A stretch of DNA of 64,000 bases from CBDCME01 sp965218865. GTDB lineage: Bacteria > Pseudomonadota > Alphaproteobacteria > JAAXGF01. Of this stretch, positions 8,827 to 18,935 are shown piece after piece. Position numbers and translations under genes: made by a program. The notes under the pieces are model-generated. The model did not search any database, had not been told where the DNA came from, and saw nothing but the letters and a program-made list of their open reading frames with translations. The number at the start of each line of letters is the position of its first letter. Position 1 is the stretch's first letter. The DNA is taken from the NCBI GenBank assembly GCA_965218865.1, contig CBDCME010000004.1, forward strand, positions 1 to 64,000. The letters are read 5' to 3'.

Positions 8827-9990
8827 CCAACCGCCCTTAACATTGACTTGTGCGATCCCACGCTCTGAGGCCGATGGACATGATCTTCCAAGGTTGGTCG
8901 GTCAGGTTGTTCCAGGCTTGGCAAGAGGCCTCGACGATGGCTTCATAGGAGTCGCAGACACGATTGGAGAGCCAGTTCTGGCGGAGGTATTGCCAGACAT
9001 TTTCGGCGGGATTGAGCTCCGGGGACTTGGGTGGCAAAGGCACGAGGGAGATGTTCTCCGGGATGCCGAGTTTGGCAGTGGTGTGCCATGCGGCTTGGTC
9101 GAGCAGCACGACGGCATGGGCGTTTGGGGCAACGGCCCGGCTGATTTCCTCGAGATGCAGGTCCATGGCTTCAGTATTGGCGCGCGGCATGACCAGCGCC
9201 GCGCCCTCACCGCGCTCGGGGCAGATGGCGCCGAAGAGATACGCCGAAGAGGTCCGTAGGTCCTTGACCTGGCGCGGGCGCGATCCCTTTGGGGCCCACT
9301 GGCGCACCAGGCTGTTCTTCTGGCCGACGCGCATTTCATCTTGAAACCAAACCTCTATGGGCGTGTCCGGTGGCTGTGCCGCTACGATTTTCGCCAAGTG
9401 TTCGGGAAAACTTTTTTTTAAATTCCTCCTGTGCCCGCGCATCCTGGCCGACGTGGCGCGGGCGCGCGGAAATATGCGAGAACCCGAGCGCGGCCAGCAG
9501 CTTGCCGACGCTCCGCTCGTGATAGTCCACGCCGAAGCGCGTTCGGATCAGTTGCTTGAGATCGATGCAGCGCCAGCGCACGACCCCATCCCGTTCGGGA
9601 TCGGGACCGGCCTCGATAGCCCGCGAAAGCGCCGCCATTTGCGACGGCGTCAACCGACGCAACGCCCCGTTCGGCTTGCGGTCGATCAGACCGGCCGGAC
9701 CTCCCGCGTTGAACCGGTGAACCCAGTCCCGCAACGTCTGCCGATCCATGCCGCCAATACCCGCCGCGCACGCTCGATCCATCCCATCGTAGATGGCCGC
9801 CATCGACAAAAGCCGTCGCGCCTGGTTCCCATCATCGCTCCGTGCCGCAAGAACACGGACTCTTTCAGCATCAAAGTCGTTTCGCAAAGGAATCGTTGGC
9901 ATTGAACACACTCCCTTGTTGCCAACAACCTTGAATCACACAAAACCTAGCGTGTAAACCTTTGCGCGAGTCAAACTCTGGGGCGGTTGG
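8827..9990 (-). mobile_element. IS630-family insertion sequence, copy 2
   Basis: A 1164-bp element with ends CCAACCGCCC / GGGCGGTTGG and flanking TA dinucleotides at 8825-8826 and 9991-9992. It is nearly identical to copy 1 but inverted. It is inserted immediately outside the terminal repeat of an IS5 fragment. The run of eight T residues at 9412-9419 corresponds to the A8 frameshift site of copy 1. Confidence 0.93.
8837..9902 (-). CDS. IS630-family transposase, copy 2 (frameshifted at an A8 run)
   Basis: Same organisation as copy 1: a helix-turn-helix frame from ATG 9902 (GTG at 9911) to 9336, then the DDE_3 frame about 9442 to 8837 with WFQDEMR, LLDQAAWHT and NPAENVW. The frames are separated by the A8 run (9412-9419 on the complement). 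It carries the VCDSYEA and RAWDRTS variants also seen in copy 3. Production of a full-length enzyme depends on +1 frameshifting or transcript slippage. Confidence 0.85.
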
Positions 9991-10121
9991 TATAAGGCGT
10001 TTTTTTCAAACGACGGATGCTAACTAAAATGTCATCGATGACGTTTTTTGCCGCCTGTTCGTTTTTCTTTACAAGGTAAGAATAAATATTACGGAGGTCA
10101 CGTCTAGCCGTCTTAGAATAT

Positions 10122-10289
10122 TCAATTCTCAAGACCTAATTCTTTCCGCAACTCTTCTTCTGAAACACTTTCCTCCGAGTGTTCCTTAGATTCTTTTAAG
10201 CCGGCCCCTATTTTCTTTTTTGCCCACTCATCGTAGCCAGGTTCTTTTTCCTCGACTTCGCTGTGGGTTTTTTCATCAATCTCGCTCAT
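10122..10289 (-). CDS. Small acidic hypothetical protein (55 aa)
   Basis: ATG at 10289 is preceded by a strong ribosome site (AAAGGAG, 9 bases upstream). The product is highly charged (MSEIDEKTHSEVEEKEPGYD then repeated Glu/Lys), with no membrane segment and no recognised domain. It probably forms a charged helix or disordered tail. It lies downstream of the DUF2971 gene on the same strand in an AT-richer islet, but a terminator separates the two. Function unknown. Confidence 0.55.
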   Translation of the reverse strand: MSEIDEKTHSEVEEKEPGYDEWAKKKIGAGLKESKEHSEESVSEEELRKELGLEN

Positions 10290-10370
10290 AGCGTTTAAAC
10301 TCCTTTGCGAATACCAGTATATTACAAAATGCCCTAAAACAAGAAAAACGGCGGGAATAGTTGGGTGTGT

Positions 10371-10394
10371 AAAAAAACACGGCCCGCTAGGGCC
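10371..10394 (-). terminator. Rho-independent terminator behind the DUF2971 gene
   Basis: On the minus strand a GGCCC-TAGC-GGGCC hairpin (10381-10394) is followed by GTG and seven T residues (10371-10377). It lies about 70 bp past the stop of the DUF2971 gene and before the small acidic ORF. Confidence 0.75.
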
Positions 10395-10462
10395 GAACTC
10401 TCCTCCCGCACGACGCCAAACCATCAAGCCAATAATCGGACCATCAGCTTACCGAGAACGCG

Positions 10463-11431
10463 TTAATCCGGCCGAAATGGGATCATCGACGCAGACACCC
10501 GTTCCTTCAGGTGCGGCTTCTTCAACACATCAAGCATTCTTTCTACGCAGCGAACTGCGATGTAAGAAGAAGTGCTCGGACCTAAAAGAATGGCTTGTAA
10601 GAGATCATCAAAGGACAGATCAGGAGCCGTGATACCTTCGAGGGGTTCCATCTTGAACCGTAGTATTGGCTCCACGCCGCGAGGACCATTTCGGAAATCC
10701 TGCATGTGCTTCAACCTACCGTCAGCGTCTCTTTCGGTCGTGTAGATTATTCGCCATTCTCGCTCTTCACTAAAGCCTGTGTGTTTTAACGATAGTGCGG
10801 CAAGCTTGATTCGTTGAAAGATCGCTGCGCTAGCTAGATAAAGTTTGTCATCCGGAATTGGGATGCTGCCGAGAATCTCGGCGAACCGTTCTGCCAACCC
10901 TTCAAACCACGCAATACGTTTTTCCTGTGATGCATAGTGAACCTGCACGATAACCAATGGGCTTTCTTCAACGTGCATCACCTTCGAGGTATCCAAGACG
11001 AGGGCGCAGCCCCTGCCATTGGCGCCATAGCCGCGCCACATTGAAAGAAGCCCATCACTGTTTCCAGGCGTATGTTCAGAAAAACACAACACATAGGTTT
11101 CAAATAGAGACTTCTGTATAAACTCGCAAACATAACCTCCCAGCCCGTCCGTGAATGTTTTGTTGCGGCCTGCGGTTCCTAAGGCAGCCTTAATACTTTC
11201 ACTCTTTCTGATTGCAGCGACACCTTTAGAGACGCCGAAATTGATTTCCTCTCGGTCGTTCATGAACAGCGGGTTTGAAAACCAAATCTCCTCATTTGCA
11301 AGAATTTTTTCTAGAGCTCCAAGTGAAGTGTAGTGAGCAAGCAGGGGCTTCTTATTATAAAACTCGTCCTCCTTTTTTATATCACTGTAAAGCGCGTCCG
11401 TAAGAACGCCCCATATCGCATCTTCATCCAT
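10463..11431 (-). CDS. DUF2971 domain-containing protein
   Basis: A 322-aa cytoplasmic protein with the DUF2971 hallmarks: HYTSLGALEKILANEEIWFS near the N-terminus, FMNDREEINFG, then LCFSEH, SMWRGYGANGRGCALVLD, and FSEEREWRIIYT. DUF2971 proteins have no settled function and are often found in accessory or defence-rich regions. The N-terminal HYT motif plus a late Glu (EEREWR) recalls the His/Glu spacing of ADP-ribosyltransferase-like folds, but this is only a resemblance. The gene is visibly lower in GC than mutL on one side, and the other side is bounded by an IS630 element, which suggests horizontal acquisition. Confidence 0.8.
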   Translation of the reverse strand: MDEDAIWGVLTDALYSDIKKEDEFYNKKPLLAHYTSLGALEKILANEEIWFSNPLFMNDREEINFGVSKGVAAIRKSESIKAALGTAGRNKTFTDGLGGYVCEFIQKSLFETYVLCFSEHTPGNSDGLLSMWRGYGANGRGCALVLDTSKVMHVEESPLVIVQVHYASQEKRIAWFEGLAERFAEILGSIPIPDDKLYLASAAIFQRIKLAALSLKHTGFSEEREWRIIYTTERDADGRLKHMQDFRNGPRGVEPILRFKMEPLEGITAPDLSFDDLLQAILLGPSTSSYIAVRCVERMLDVLKKPHLKERVSASMIPFRPD

Positions 11432-11539
11432 GATTGCGTTCCAAAAATTGTATCCTTTTCGAAGCGAGACAGGTTGTCATACGCCCCGTCAACACGGCCC
11501 GAGAGGGCCGTTCCTTCTTCCCGATCTCCCCGGCCCGCT

Positions 11540-11767
11540 TTAAGTCGTTTGGTATATCAAACGGGGTCTGCCCGCTTCGTCAAGCGTGTCCATAATACTG
11601 GTCGCTGAACTTGCCATACGGCTTTGGTCAGCCCAAGCAAACGGTTCCTTGCATAACGAATTGATGCCAGCCGGTTGACTGCAATCGAATATGGTTTTGC
11701 CTATCGTTGGCGCGACCATGAGGCCCGTGCCGAGCCACGCTCCTAGAACGACACAACCTCGATTCAT
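11540..11767 (-). CDS. Possible small secreted or lipoprotein-like hypothetical protein (75 aa)
   Basis: From ATG 11767 the frame reads MNRGCVVLGAWLGTGLMVAP, a basic N-terminus followed by a hydrophobic segment that could be a signal sequence, then a short polar tail with two Cys. No family was recognised and no strong ribosome site is visible. It lies in the AT-richer islet and may be a chance frame. Confidence 0.3.
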   Translation of the reverse strand: MNRGCVVLGAWLGTGLMVAPTIGKTIFDCSQPAGINSLCKEPFAWADQSRMASSATSIMDTLDEAGRPRLIYQTT

Positions 11768-11940
11768 CGACCGCACTCCGCTTAAATGCACTGCACTTTA
11801 TTTAGGAATTGGTGGTTCCGGTTTTAAACCTCACTGACGCGGTTCCGATATTTTCGGACCCTAGCACAGTGTAAAATTTGGCGTCTATTTTCGGACAAAT
11901 ACAGTTTCCGACACTTGTTTTCGGCCATGTGACGGATTGC

Positions 11941-13727
11941 CTAGCGGCGGCCGAAGAGGCGTTCGATGTCGGCGAGTTTGAGTTCGACGTAGGTCGGGCG
12001 GCCGTGGTTGCATTGACCGGAGCGCGCGGTTGCTTCCATCTCGCGCAGGAGGGCGTTCATTTCGTTGACGTTGAGCTGGCGGCCGGCGCGGACGCTGCCG
12101 TGGCAGGCGAGGGTGGAACAGACCTTCGCCAGGGATTCCTTTAGGCTCAGGGCGTCGCCGAGGTCGGCGAGGTCGTCGGCGAGGTCGCGGACGAGACCCT
12201 GGATATCGGCCTCGCCGAGCAGCGCCGGCATTTCCCGGACGACGACCGCGCCGGGTCCGAAGGCCTCGACGACGAGGCCCAGTTCGGCCAGCTCTTGGGC
12301 CCGATCCAGCAGCCGTCGGGCAGCGTCCTCGTCGAGCTCGACGACCTCGGGGATCAACAGTCCCTGACGGGCGACGCCGGTTTCCGCCAGGGCTCTCTTC
12401 ATGCCCTCGTATACGAGCCGTTCGTGGGCCGCGTGCTGATCGACGATGACCAGGCCATCGCGGGTCTGGGAGACGATGTAGGTGGCGTGGAGCTGACCTC
12501 GGGCCGCCCCCAGGGGATATTCCTCCTGGAATGTGTCGGCCGGGCTTTCAAACCGTGCCGAGGGCGTCTCGAGAGAGCGATCGAGGGACCTCGGGGCCGC
12601 CGTTTCCCAGACCCCGGCGGGGGCGCTGAATCCGGTGGCGAAACCAGGTGGTGGTGCCGCCGGGTAGGGTCCCGTTTCGGGCCGCATGGCGGCGAGGGCG
12701 ACGTCGCCGACGCTGGTCGCGGCGCGATGTCCGGCCGCGGCGAGGGCGCGCCGCAATCCGCCGACGATCAGGGCCCGCACCGTGGTCGAATCGCGGAAGC
12801 GGACTTCCGCCTTGGTCGGGTGAACGTTGACGTCGACGTCCTCGGGGTCGAGATCGAGGAAAAGGGCGACCAACGGATTGCGGTCGCGGGCGAGAACGTC
12901 GGCGTAGGCGCCGCGCACGGCGCCGACGAGCAAGCGGTCGCGGACCGGCCGGCCGTTGACGAAAAGGAACTGGGCCCGCGCGGTGGCCCGGTTCAAGGTC
13001 GGCAATCCGATGTATCCGCTCAAGCGCACGCCCTCGCGCACCTCGTCGATCGCCAGGGCGTTGTCGGCGAAGTCCTTGCCCATGATCTGCCCCAGGCGGC
13101 CGAGACGCGGATCGAGCAAATCCTTTGAGCCGGGCTCGAGGCGCAGGCGCTTGCGGCCGTCGGCGACCAGGCGGAAGGCGACGTCGGGCCGGGCCATGGC
13201 GAGGCGGCTGACGACGTCCCGGGCGTGTTGGACCTCGGTCCGCGCCGATTTGAGGAACTTCAGGCGCGCCGGGGTGGCGAGGAAAAGGTCGTGAACCTCG
13301 ACCCGGGTGCCGGCGGCGAGGGCCGCGGGCGCGACCCGGACTCCGGTGCCGACGTCGACCTCGATCGACCAGGCCTCCGCGGCACCGGGGGGACGGCTCG
13401 TGAGCGTCAATCGGCCGACCGAGGCGATCGAGGGCAAGGCCTCGCCGCGAAACCCCAGGGTCTCGATTCGCAGGAGATCGTCGTCGCTGAGCTTGGAGGT
13501 GGCGTGGCGCTCGATCGCCAACGGCAATTCCTCCCGCGACATGCCGCCGCCGTCGTCGGTGACGGCGATCAGGGTCCGGCCGCCGTCGTTCATGATCACC
13601 TCGACATGCCCGGCACCGGCGTCGATCGCGTTCTCGACCAGCTCCTTGACCGCCGACGCCGGACGTTCGACCACCTCGCCGGCGGCAATGCGGTTGATCG
13701 TGGTGTCCGGCAGAACCCGAATCGGCA

Positions 13728-13728
<1 letters not shown>
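11941..13728 (-). CDS. mutL: DNA mismatch repair protein MutL
   Basis: A 595-aa GHKL ATPase that links MutS mismatch recognition to strand incision. The N-terminal ATPase has ELVENAIDAGA, TDDGGGM and TLGFRGEALPSIASV. The C-terminal dimerisation domain carries the endonuclease metal-binding motif DQHAAHERLVYE (the DQHA-x2-E-x4-E pattern), TLACHGSVRAG and QCNHGRPT, so this is the nicking type found in bacteria without MutH. ATG at 13728 shares one base with the pgi stop, indicating translational coupling. The stop is TAG, which matters when judging the in-frame TAG codons elsewhere in the window. Confidence 0.97.
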
Positions 13729-15029
<1,301 letters not shown>

Positions 15030-15110
15030 GGCGTATCCCGGCGGCTCAATGCGAGGACGGCAGGCAAGCGGAATAAATAGCTGAAACCGGCGCCCCGGAC
15101 CACCGCGGCG

Positions 15111-16445
15111 CTATTCGGTTAATCCTTCCGGGGCGCCGACGACGACGAATACGAGCTCGTCGGGTTTGAGAAACGCGGCCGCCGCCTGGCTTACGTCCTC
15201 TCCGTCCACTGCTTCGATGAACCCGTTGCGCCGGTCGAGGTAGTCGATCCCGAGGTCATCGAGCTGGATTCCGACCAACAGGTTGGCGATCTTGCCGTTG
15301 CTATCGAGACGCAAGGGGAACGAACCGGTGAGGAAGGTCTTGGCGTCGGCCAGCTCCGATTCGTTCGCGCCGCTATCGCGCATACGCGCGATTTCGGCCC
15401 GGATGATTTCGATCGTCTCCGCCACCCGGGCATTCTGGGTCGCGACCCGACCGCGGTAAAGACCGGCGTGGTCGTACGTCACCAAGGAGGTGAAGATGTC
15501 GTAGGCCAAGCCCCGTTTTTCCCGGACCTCGGTGGTCAAGCGCGAGGTAAAGGAACCACCGCCAAGGATATGGTTCATGACGTAGGCGTCGTAAAACGCG
15601 GGATCCGCCCGTTTCGGCCCCCAATGTCCGAACATCACGATGCTTTGGGGAATCTCCTGATCGACGACGACGACTTCTCCGACCGCCGCCGGAATCGCTT
15701 CCTCGAGAACAATCGGCGCCGCCCGCTCGGGAAGCGGGCCGAAGGTCTTGTCGAGGAGAGGCGCCAGGCGCGCCGCCGTCATGTCGCCGACGATGCCGAT
15801 AACGAGATTAGCGCGGGCCAGCCTTTCGCCGACGAAACGGCGCAGATCGTCGATTCCGATCGCGGCCACGCTGGCGGGCGTTCCCCGGCCGGGACGACCG
15901 TAGGGATGGTCGCCAAACACGGTTTCGTACCAGGTCCGCGCGGCGATGTAATCGGGATCGGTCGACGACCGCGCCAGACCGGCGAGGATCTGGTCCCGGA
16001 TGCGATCGACGGCGGCGGGTTCGAATCGCGGCCTACTCAGGGCCAGGTGCAACATCTCGAAAGCGGCATCGACGTTATCGGTCAAGGTCTCCACTTGGCC
16101 GAAAAACGCGTCGCTGCCGGCGGAAAATCCGAGGCGCATGGTAAGATCGTCCAGGCGCGCTTGAAAGGCTTGCGAGTCGTAGCCGCCGGCGCCCTCGTCG
16201 AGGAGACCCGAAACAAGATTGGCCAGCCCCTCCTTGCCGTTGGGATCGAGCGCGGCGCCGCCGCGGTGGGCGAGGCGGAGCGAAACGATGGGGATGGCGT
16301 GCTCCTCGACCAACCAGGCCTCGATTCCACCGGGACTGACGACCCGCTGCACCGTCGTCGCGGAGGCCGAGAACAGGCAGAGTGGAAGAACACACGTGAT
16401 GACAAGGGCCAGCCTGCGCCAGCAGGCGGAACCATCGCGGCGCAT
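15111..16445 (-). CDS. M16B peptidase family subunit lacking the zinc motif
   Basis: A 444-aa secreted or periplasmic protein with a signal peptide (RRLALVITCVLPLCLFSASA). At the place of the HxxEH zinc motif it reads GKEGLANLVSGLLDEGA, so it cannot bind catalytic zinc. It does carry the substrate-binding Arg/Tyr pair region SRLTTEVREKRGLAYDIF. This is the pattern of the non-catalytic partner of a heterodimeric M16B protease. Its ATG shares one base with the stop of the catalytic partner upstream, so the two are translationally coupled. Confidence 0.9.
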   Translation of the reverse strand: MRRDGSACWRRLALVITCVLPLCLFSASATTVQRVVSPGGIEAWLVEEHAIPIVSLRLAHRGGAALDPNGKEGLANLVSGLLDEGAGGYDSQAFQARLDDLTMRLGFSAGSDAFFGQVETLTDNVDAAFEMLHLALSRPRFEPAAVDRIRDQILAGLARSSTDPDYIAARTWYETVFGDHPYGRPGRGTPASVAAIGIDDLRRFVGERLARANLVIGIVGDMTAARLAPLLDKTFGPLPERAAPIVLEEAIPAAVGEVVVVDQEIPQSIVMFGHWGPKRADPAFYDAYVMNHILGGGSFTSRLTTEVREKRGLAYDIFTSLVTYDHAGLYRGRVATQNARVAETIEIIRAEIARMRDSGANESELADAKTFLTGSFPLRLDSNGKIANLLVGIQLDDLGIDYLDRRNGFIEAVDGEDVSQAAAAFLKPDELVFVVVGAPEGLTE

Positions 16446-17791
16446 CAGTCGTGCTCGGCCGGCAAAAGGACACCGATGACGGAGGTGTCCGGTACAATCA
16501 CGGCCCTGGCCGCGGCGAGGACTTGCGCCGCCGTCACCGATTCGACGGCTTCCGGCCAGGTCTCGACGTCGTCGACCGTAAGGCCGCTCGTGAGGGCGCT
16601 CCCAAAGGCCCTGGCGGCGATGAAGAGGTCGTCGCGCGCGTAGACGGCGTCGGCGAGGAGGCGCCGCTTCACCCGATCGAGTTCTTCCTCGGTCACGCCG
16701 TCCGACAGGAGGCGCGCGATCTGGTCGTCGACCGCCGCCTCGACGGTCGCCACCTCGACCCCCGGGGCGGGGGCCGCGTAGACGATGAAAGTGGTCGGAT
16801 CGGCGCTGACGTCGTCGTAGATACTTCCTGCCAAAACCGCGATCCGTTGGTCGACGATCAAGGAGCGGTAGAGGCGGCTGGTCGGCCCGCCGCCAAGGAT
16901 TTCGGACAGCACTTGCAAGGGATAGGCATGCTCGGTCGCGCCCGCCGCGCCACTGGGGGCATGAAAACTCCGCCGCCAACGGGGCTGCCGCACCCGCGGA
17001 TCACGCATTTCGACACGGCGCTCGGTCCGCTGGGGCGGCTCCCGCGGACGGACGCGTTCCGGCACGGCGCGTTCCGGAATGACGCCGTAGAATTTTTCGG
17101 CGAGGGGACGCACATCCGCCGCCGTGGCGTCCCCGGAAACGATCAGAACCGCGTTGTTGGGGGCGTAGTAGCGCTGGTACCAGTCGAGGGCGCCGTCGCG
17201 GTCGAGAGTCCGAATCTCGTTTTCCCAGCCGATGATCGGTGTCCCATAGGGGTGAACCAGATATTGCACCGCGTTCAATTCCTCGGAGAACAACGACGCG
17301 GGCCGGTTTTCGACCCGCGCTCTGCGCTCCTCCAGAACCACGTCCCTCTCGGCCGTCACATCCTCCCCGTCAAGAACGAGATTGGTCATGCGATCGGCCT
17401 CCATCTCCATCACGAGCGCGAGACGGTCCGAAGCAACCTTTTGAAAATATCCCGTGTAGTCGTATCCTGTGAATGCGTTCTCGGTGCCACCGTTGCGGGC
17501 GACGATTTCCGAAAACTTCCCGTCGGGAAAGCGCTCCGTGCCCTTGAACATCAAATGTTCGAGAAAATGCGAAATCCCCGTCCGCCCCGGGGGTTCGTCC
17601 GCCGATCCGATCCGGTACCAGACCATGTGGACGACGACCGGCGCCCGGTGATTGGGGACGACCACGACCTGCATGCCGTTGTCGAGGGTAAAGGTTTGGG
17701 GATTGAAAACCGCCGCTCGCGCCTCCTGGGCGAGGGCGAGGAAGGCGAGCACGAGGCCGACGCAAAAGCCGGAAAAAGCGATTGGCCGCAA
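16445..17791 (-). CDS. M16B zinc peptidase, catalytic subunit
   Basis: A 448-aa protein with a signal peptide (SGFCVGLVLAFLALAQEARA) and the inverted zinc motif HFLEH (His75, Glu78, His79) in GISHFLEHLMFKGT, with the downstream Glu in AERDVVLEERR. The region equivalent to the Arg/Tyr pair is absent, complementing the neighbour. Start is TTG at 17791, chosen because GAGGGAGAG lies just upstream and the signal peptide begins there. The pair probably forms a periplasmic heterodimeric peptidase that degrades peptides or misfolded fragments. Confidence 0.92.
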   Translation of the reverse strand: MRPIAFSGFCVGLVLAFLALAQEARAAVFNPQTFTLDNGMQVVVVPNHRAPVVVHMVWYRIGSADEPPGRTGISHFLEHLMFKGTERFPDGKFSEIVARNGGTENAFTGYDYTGYFQKVASDRLALVMEMEADRMTNLVLDGEDVTAERDVVLEERRARVENRPASLFSEELNAVQYLVHPYGTPIIGWENEIRTLDRDGALDWYQRYYAPNNAVLIVSGDATAADVRPLAEKFYGVIPERAVPERVRPREPPQRTERRVEMRDPRVRQPRWRRSFHAPSGAAGATEHAYPLQVLSEILGGGPTSRLYRSLIVDQRIAVLAGSIYDDVSADPTTFIVYAAPAPGVEVATVEAAVDDQIARLLSDGVTEEELDRVKRRLLADAVYARDDLFIAARAFGSALTSGLTVDDVETWPEAVESVTAAQVLAAARAVIVPDTSVIGVLLPAEHD

Positions 17792-17837
17792 CGATTACTC
17801 TCCCTCGAAACCGATTGTTTTCACGCCCCGGACGCGC

Positions 17838-18425
17838 TCAGAAAAGGTCCTCTAGGATCGCTTTTTGGCGGCGCTTGATGACGGGGGTCGCCCCTTCCGT
17901 GGGCAGATTGCCGAGCGCAGCGTTCTCCTTGAGACGCCGCGACTCTTTGTTGGCGTCGATGACGGAGCCGAGGGCGTCCGGCGTTTGCCAAAAAACCAGG
18001 CGATCGACGAGGGAACCGTCGGTATCCGCGAGAACCGCGTTCTCCGAGTTGATGACCTCGCGGATATCGGGTTTGGCGACGTCGGTTCCGGCCTGATCGA
18101 GCAAGGCCGATTCCCCGGCGCTACGGTTTCCTTTTCGTTCCTGCTCCCGCGAAACCCTTTGTCCGGCGCCGGTCAGTGCCGCCTGCGCCCGCTGAACGGC
18201 ACTCGATTCCTGGGGCCGCGCGGCTCCGGGATCCGGGGGCCGCAAAGCGAAATTCGGTGGGATCTCCAAAGGCGCCCGGGTGACGACCGCGAACTCGTCG
18301 GGCGAGTGTTTACCGACTCCGAACCCGTCCTTGAGGGATTGGCACCCGGCGACGGCGAACGCCAATACGGAATAAAGGACCGCCCGGCCCAAAAAGCCCA
18401 CGCCCATGGCCTGGTGACGAATCAT
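17838..18425 (-). CDS. DUF3035 lipoprotein (BamF-like)
   Basis: A 195-aa lipoprotein with a signal sequence ending in the lipobox LAFAVAGC and the family signature PDEFAVVTRAPLEIPPNFAL followed by a Pro-rich segment. DUF3035 proteins are largely alphaproteobacterial and are annotated in databases as BamF-like components of the outer-membrane barrel assembly machine; that role is taken from the family. It sits between lspA (lipoprotein signal peptidase, which would mature it) and the M16 pair. Confidence 0.85.
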   Translation of the reverse strand: MIRHQAMGVGFLGRAVLYSVLAFAVAGCQSLKDGFGVGKHSPDEFAVVTRAPLEIPPNFALRPPDPGAARPQESSAVQRAQAALTGAGQRVSREQERKGNRSAGESALLDQAGTDVAKPDIREVINSENAVLADTDGSLVDRLVFWQTPDALGSVIDANKESRRLKENAALGNLPTEGATPVIKRRQKAILEDLF

Positions 18426-18431
18426 GCCTCT

Positions 18432-18935
18432 TTACCTAACCCGTCGGCGCCGAATCGGCAAGGCATCAATTAGAATCATGCCGACGCCGAAGGTAATCGC
18501 GGCGTCGGCGAGGTTGAACGCCGGCCAGTGTTGGTACCGGCCCGGGCCGACATAAAAATCGATAAAGTCGAAGACGGCACCCGCCGGACCGATGCGGTCG
18601 ATGATGTTTCCCATCGCGCCCCCGACGATGAGGCCCAGGCCGACGGCAAGCCAACGATCGTCGGCTCGCCACAACCAGACCGAAAGCCCGATCGAAACGG
18701 CGGTGGCGAACAGCGCCCACACCCAGGGTGGCGGCGGCGCGTCTCCAAACATGCCGAAACTGATTCCCTCGTTCCAGACCTCGACGATATTGAGGAACGG
18801 CGTCAGCGCGATGAAACCCCCGTTGGCGGCCAGCCACGAGAGTGTCAATTGCTTGGTCGCCTGGTCGCAGACCACCGTCACCAGCAAGATCGTGAAGCCG
18901 AGCCGGCGTTCCGTCGGGAAATCCACGGCCCTCAA
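18432..18935 (-). CDS. lspA: Lipoprotein signal peptidase (signal peptidase II)
   Basis: A 167-aa inner-membrane aspartyl peptidase that removes signal peptides of prolipoproteins after lipidation. It has four predicted membrane segments and both catalytic Asp motifs, GNIIDRIGPAGAVFDFIDF and FNLADAAITFG. The start is TTG at 18935, overlapping the ileS stop; a GTG at 18926 is an alternative. Coupling to ileS is the common arrangement. Confidence 0.95.
   Translation of the reverse strand: MRAVDFPTERRLGFTILLVTVVCDQATKQLTLSWLAANGGFIALTPFLNIVEVWNEGISFGMFGDAPPPPWVWALFATAVSIGLSVWLWRADDRWLAVGLGLIVGGAMGNIIDRIGPAGAVFDFIDFYVGPGRYQHWPAFNLADAAITFGVGMILIDALPIRRRRVR

Noticed and set aside
11491..11510. Terminator hairpin CGGCCCGAGAGGGCCG
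   Set aside because: The stem is good, but no T run follows on either strand and it lies upstream of the DUF2971 start, so function is uncertain.
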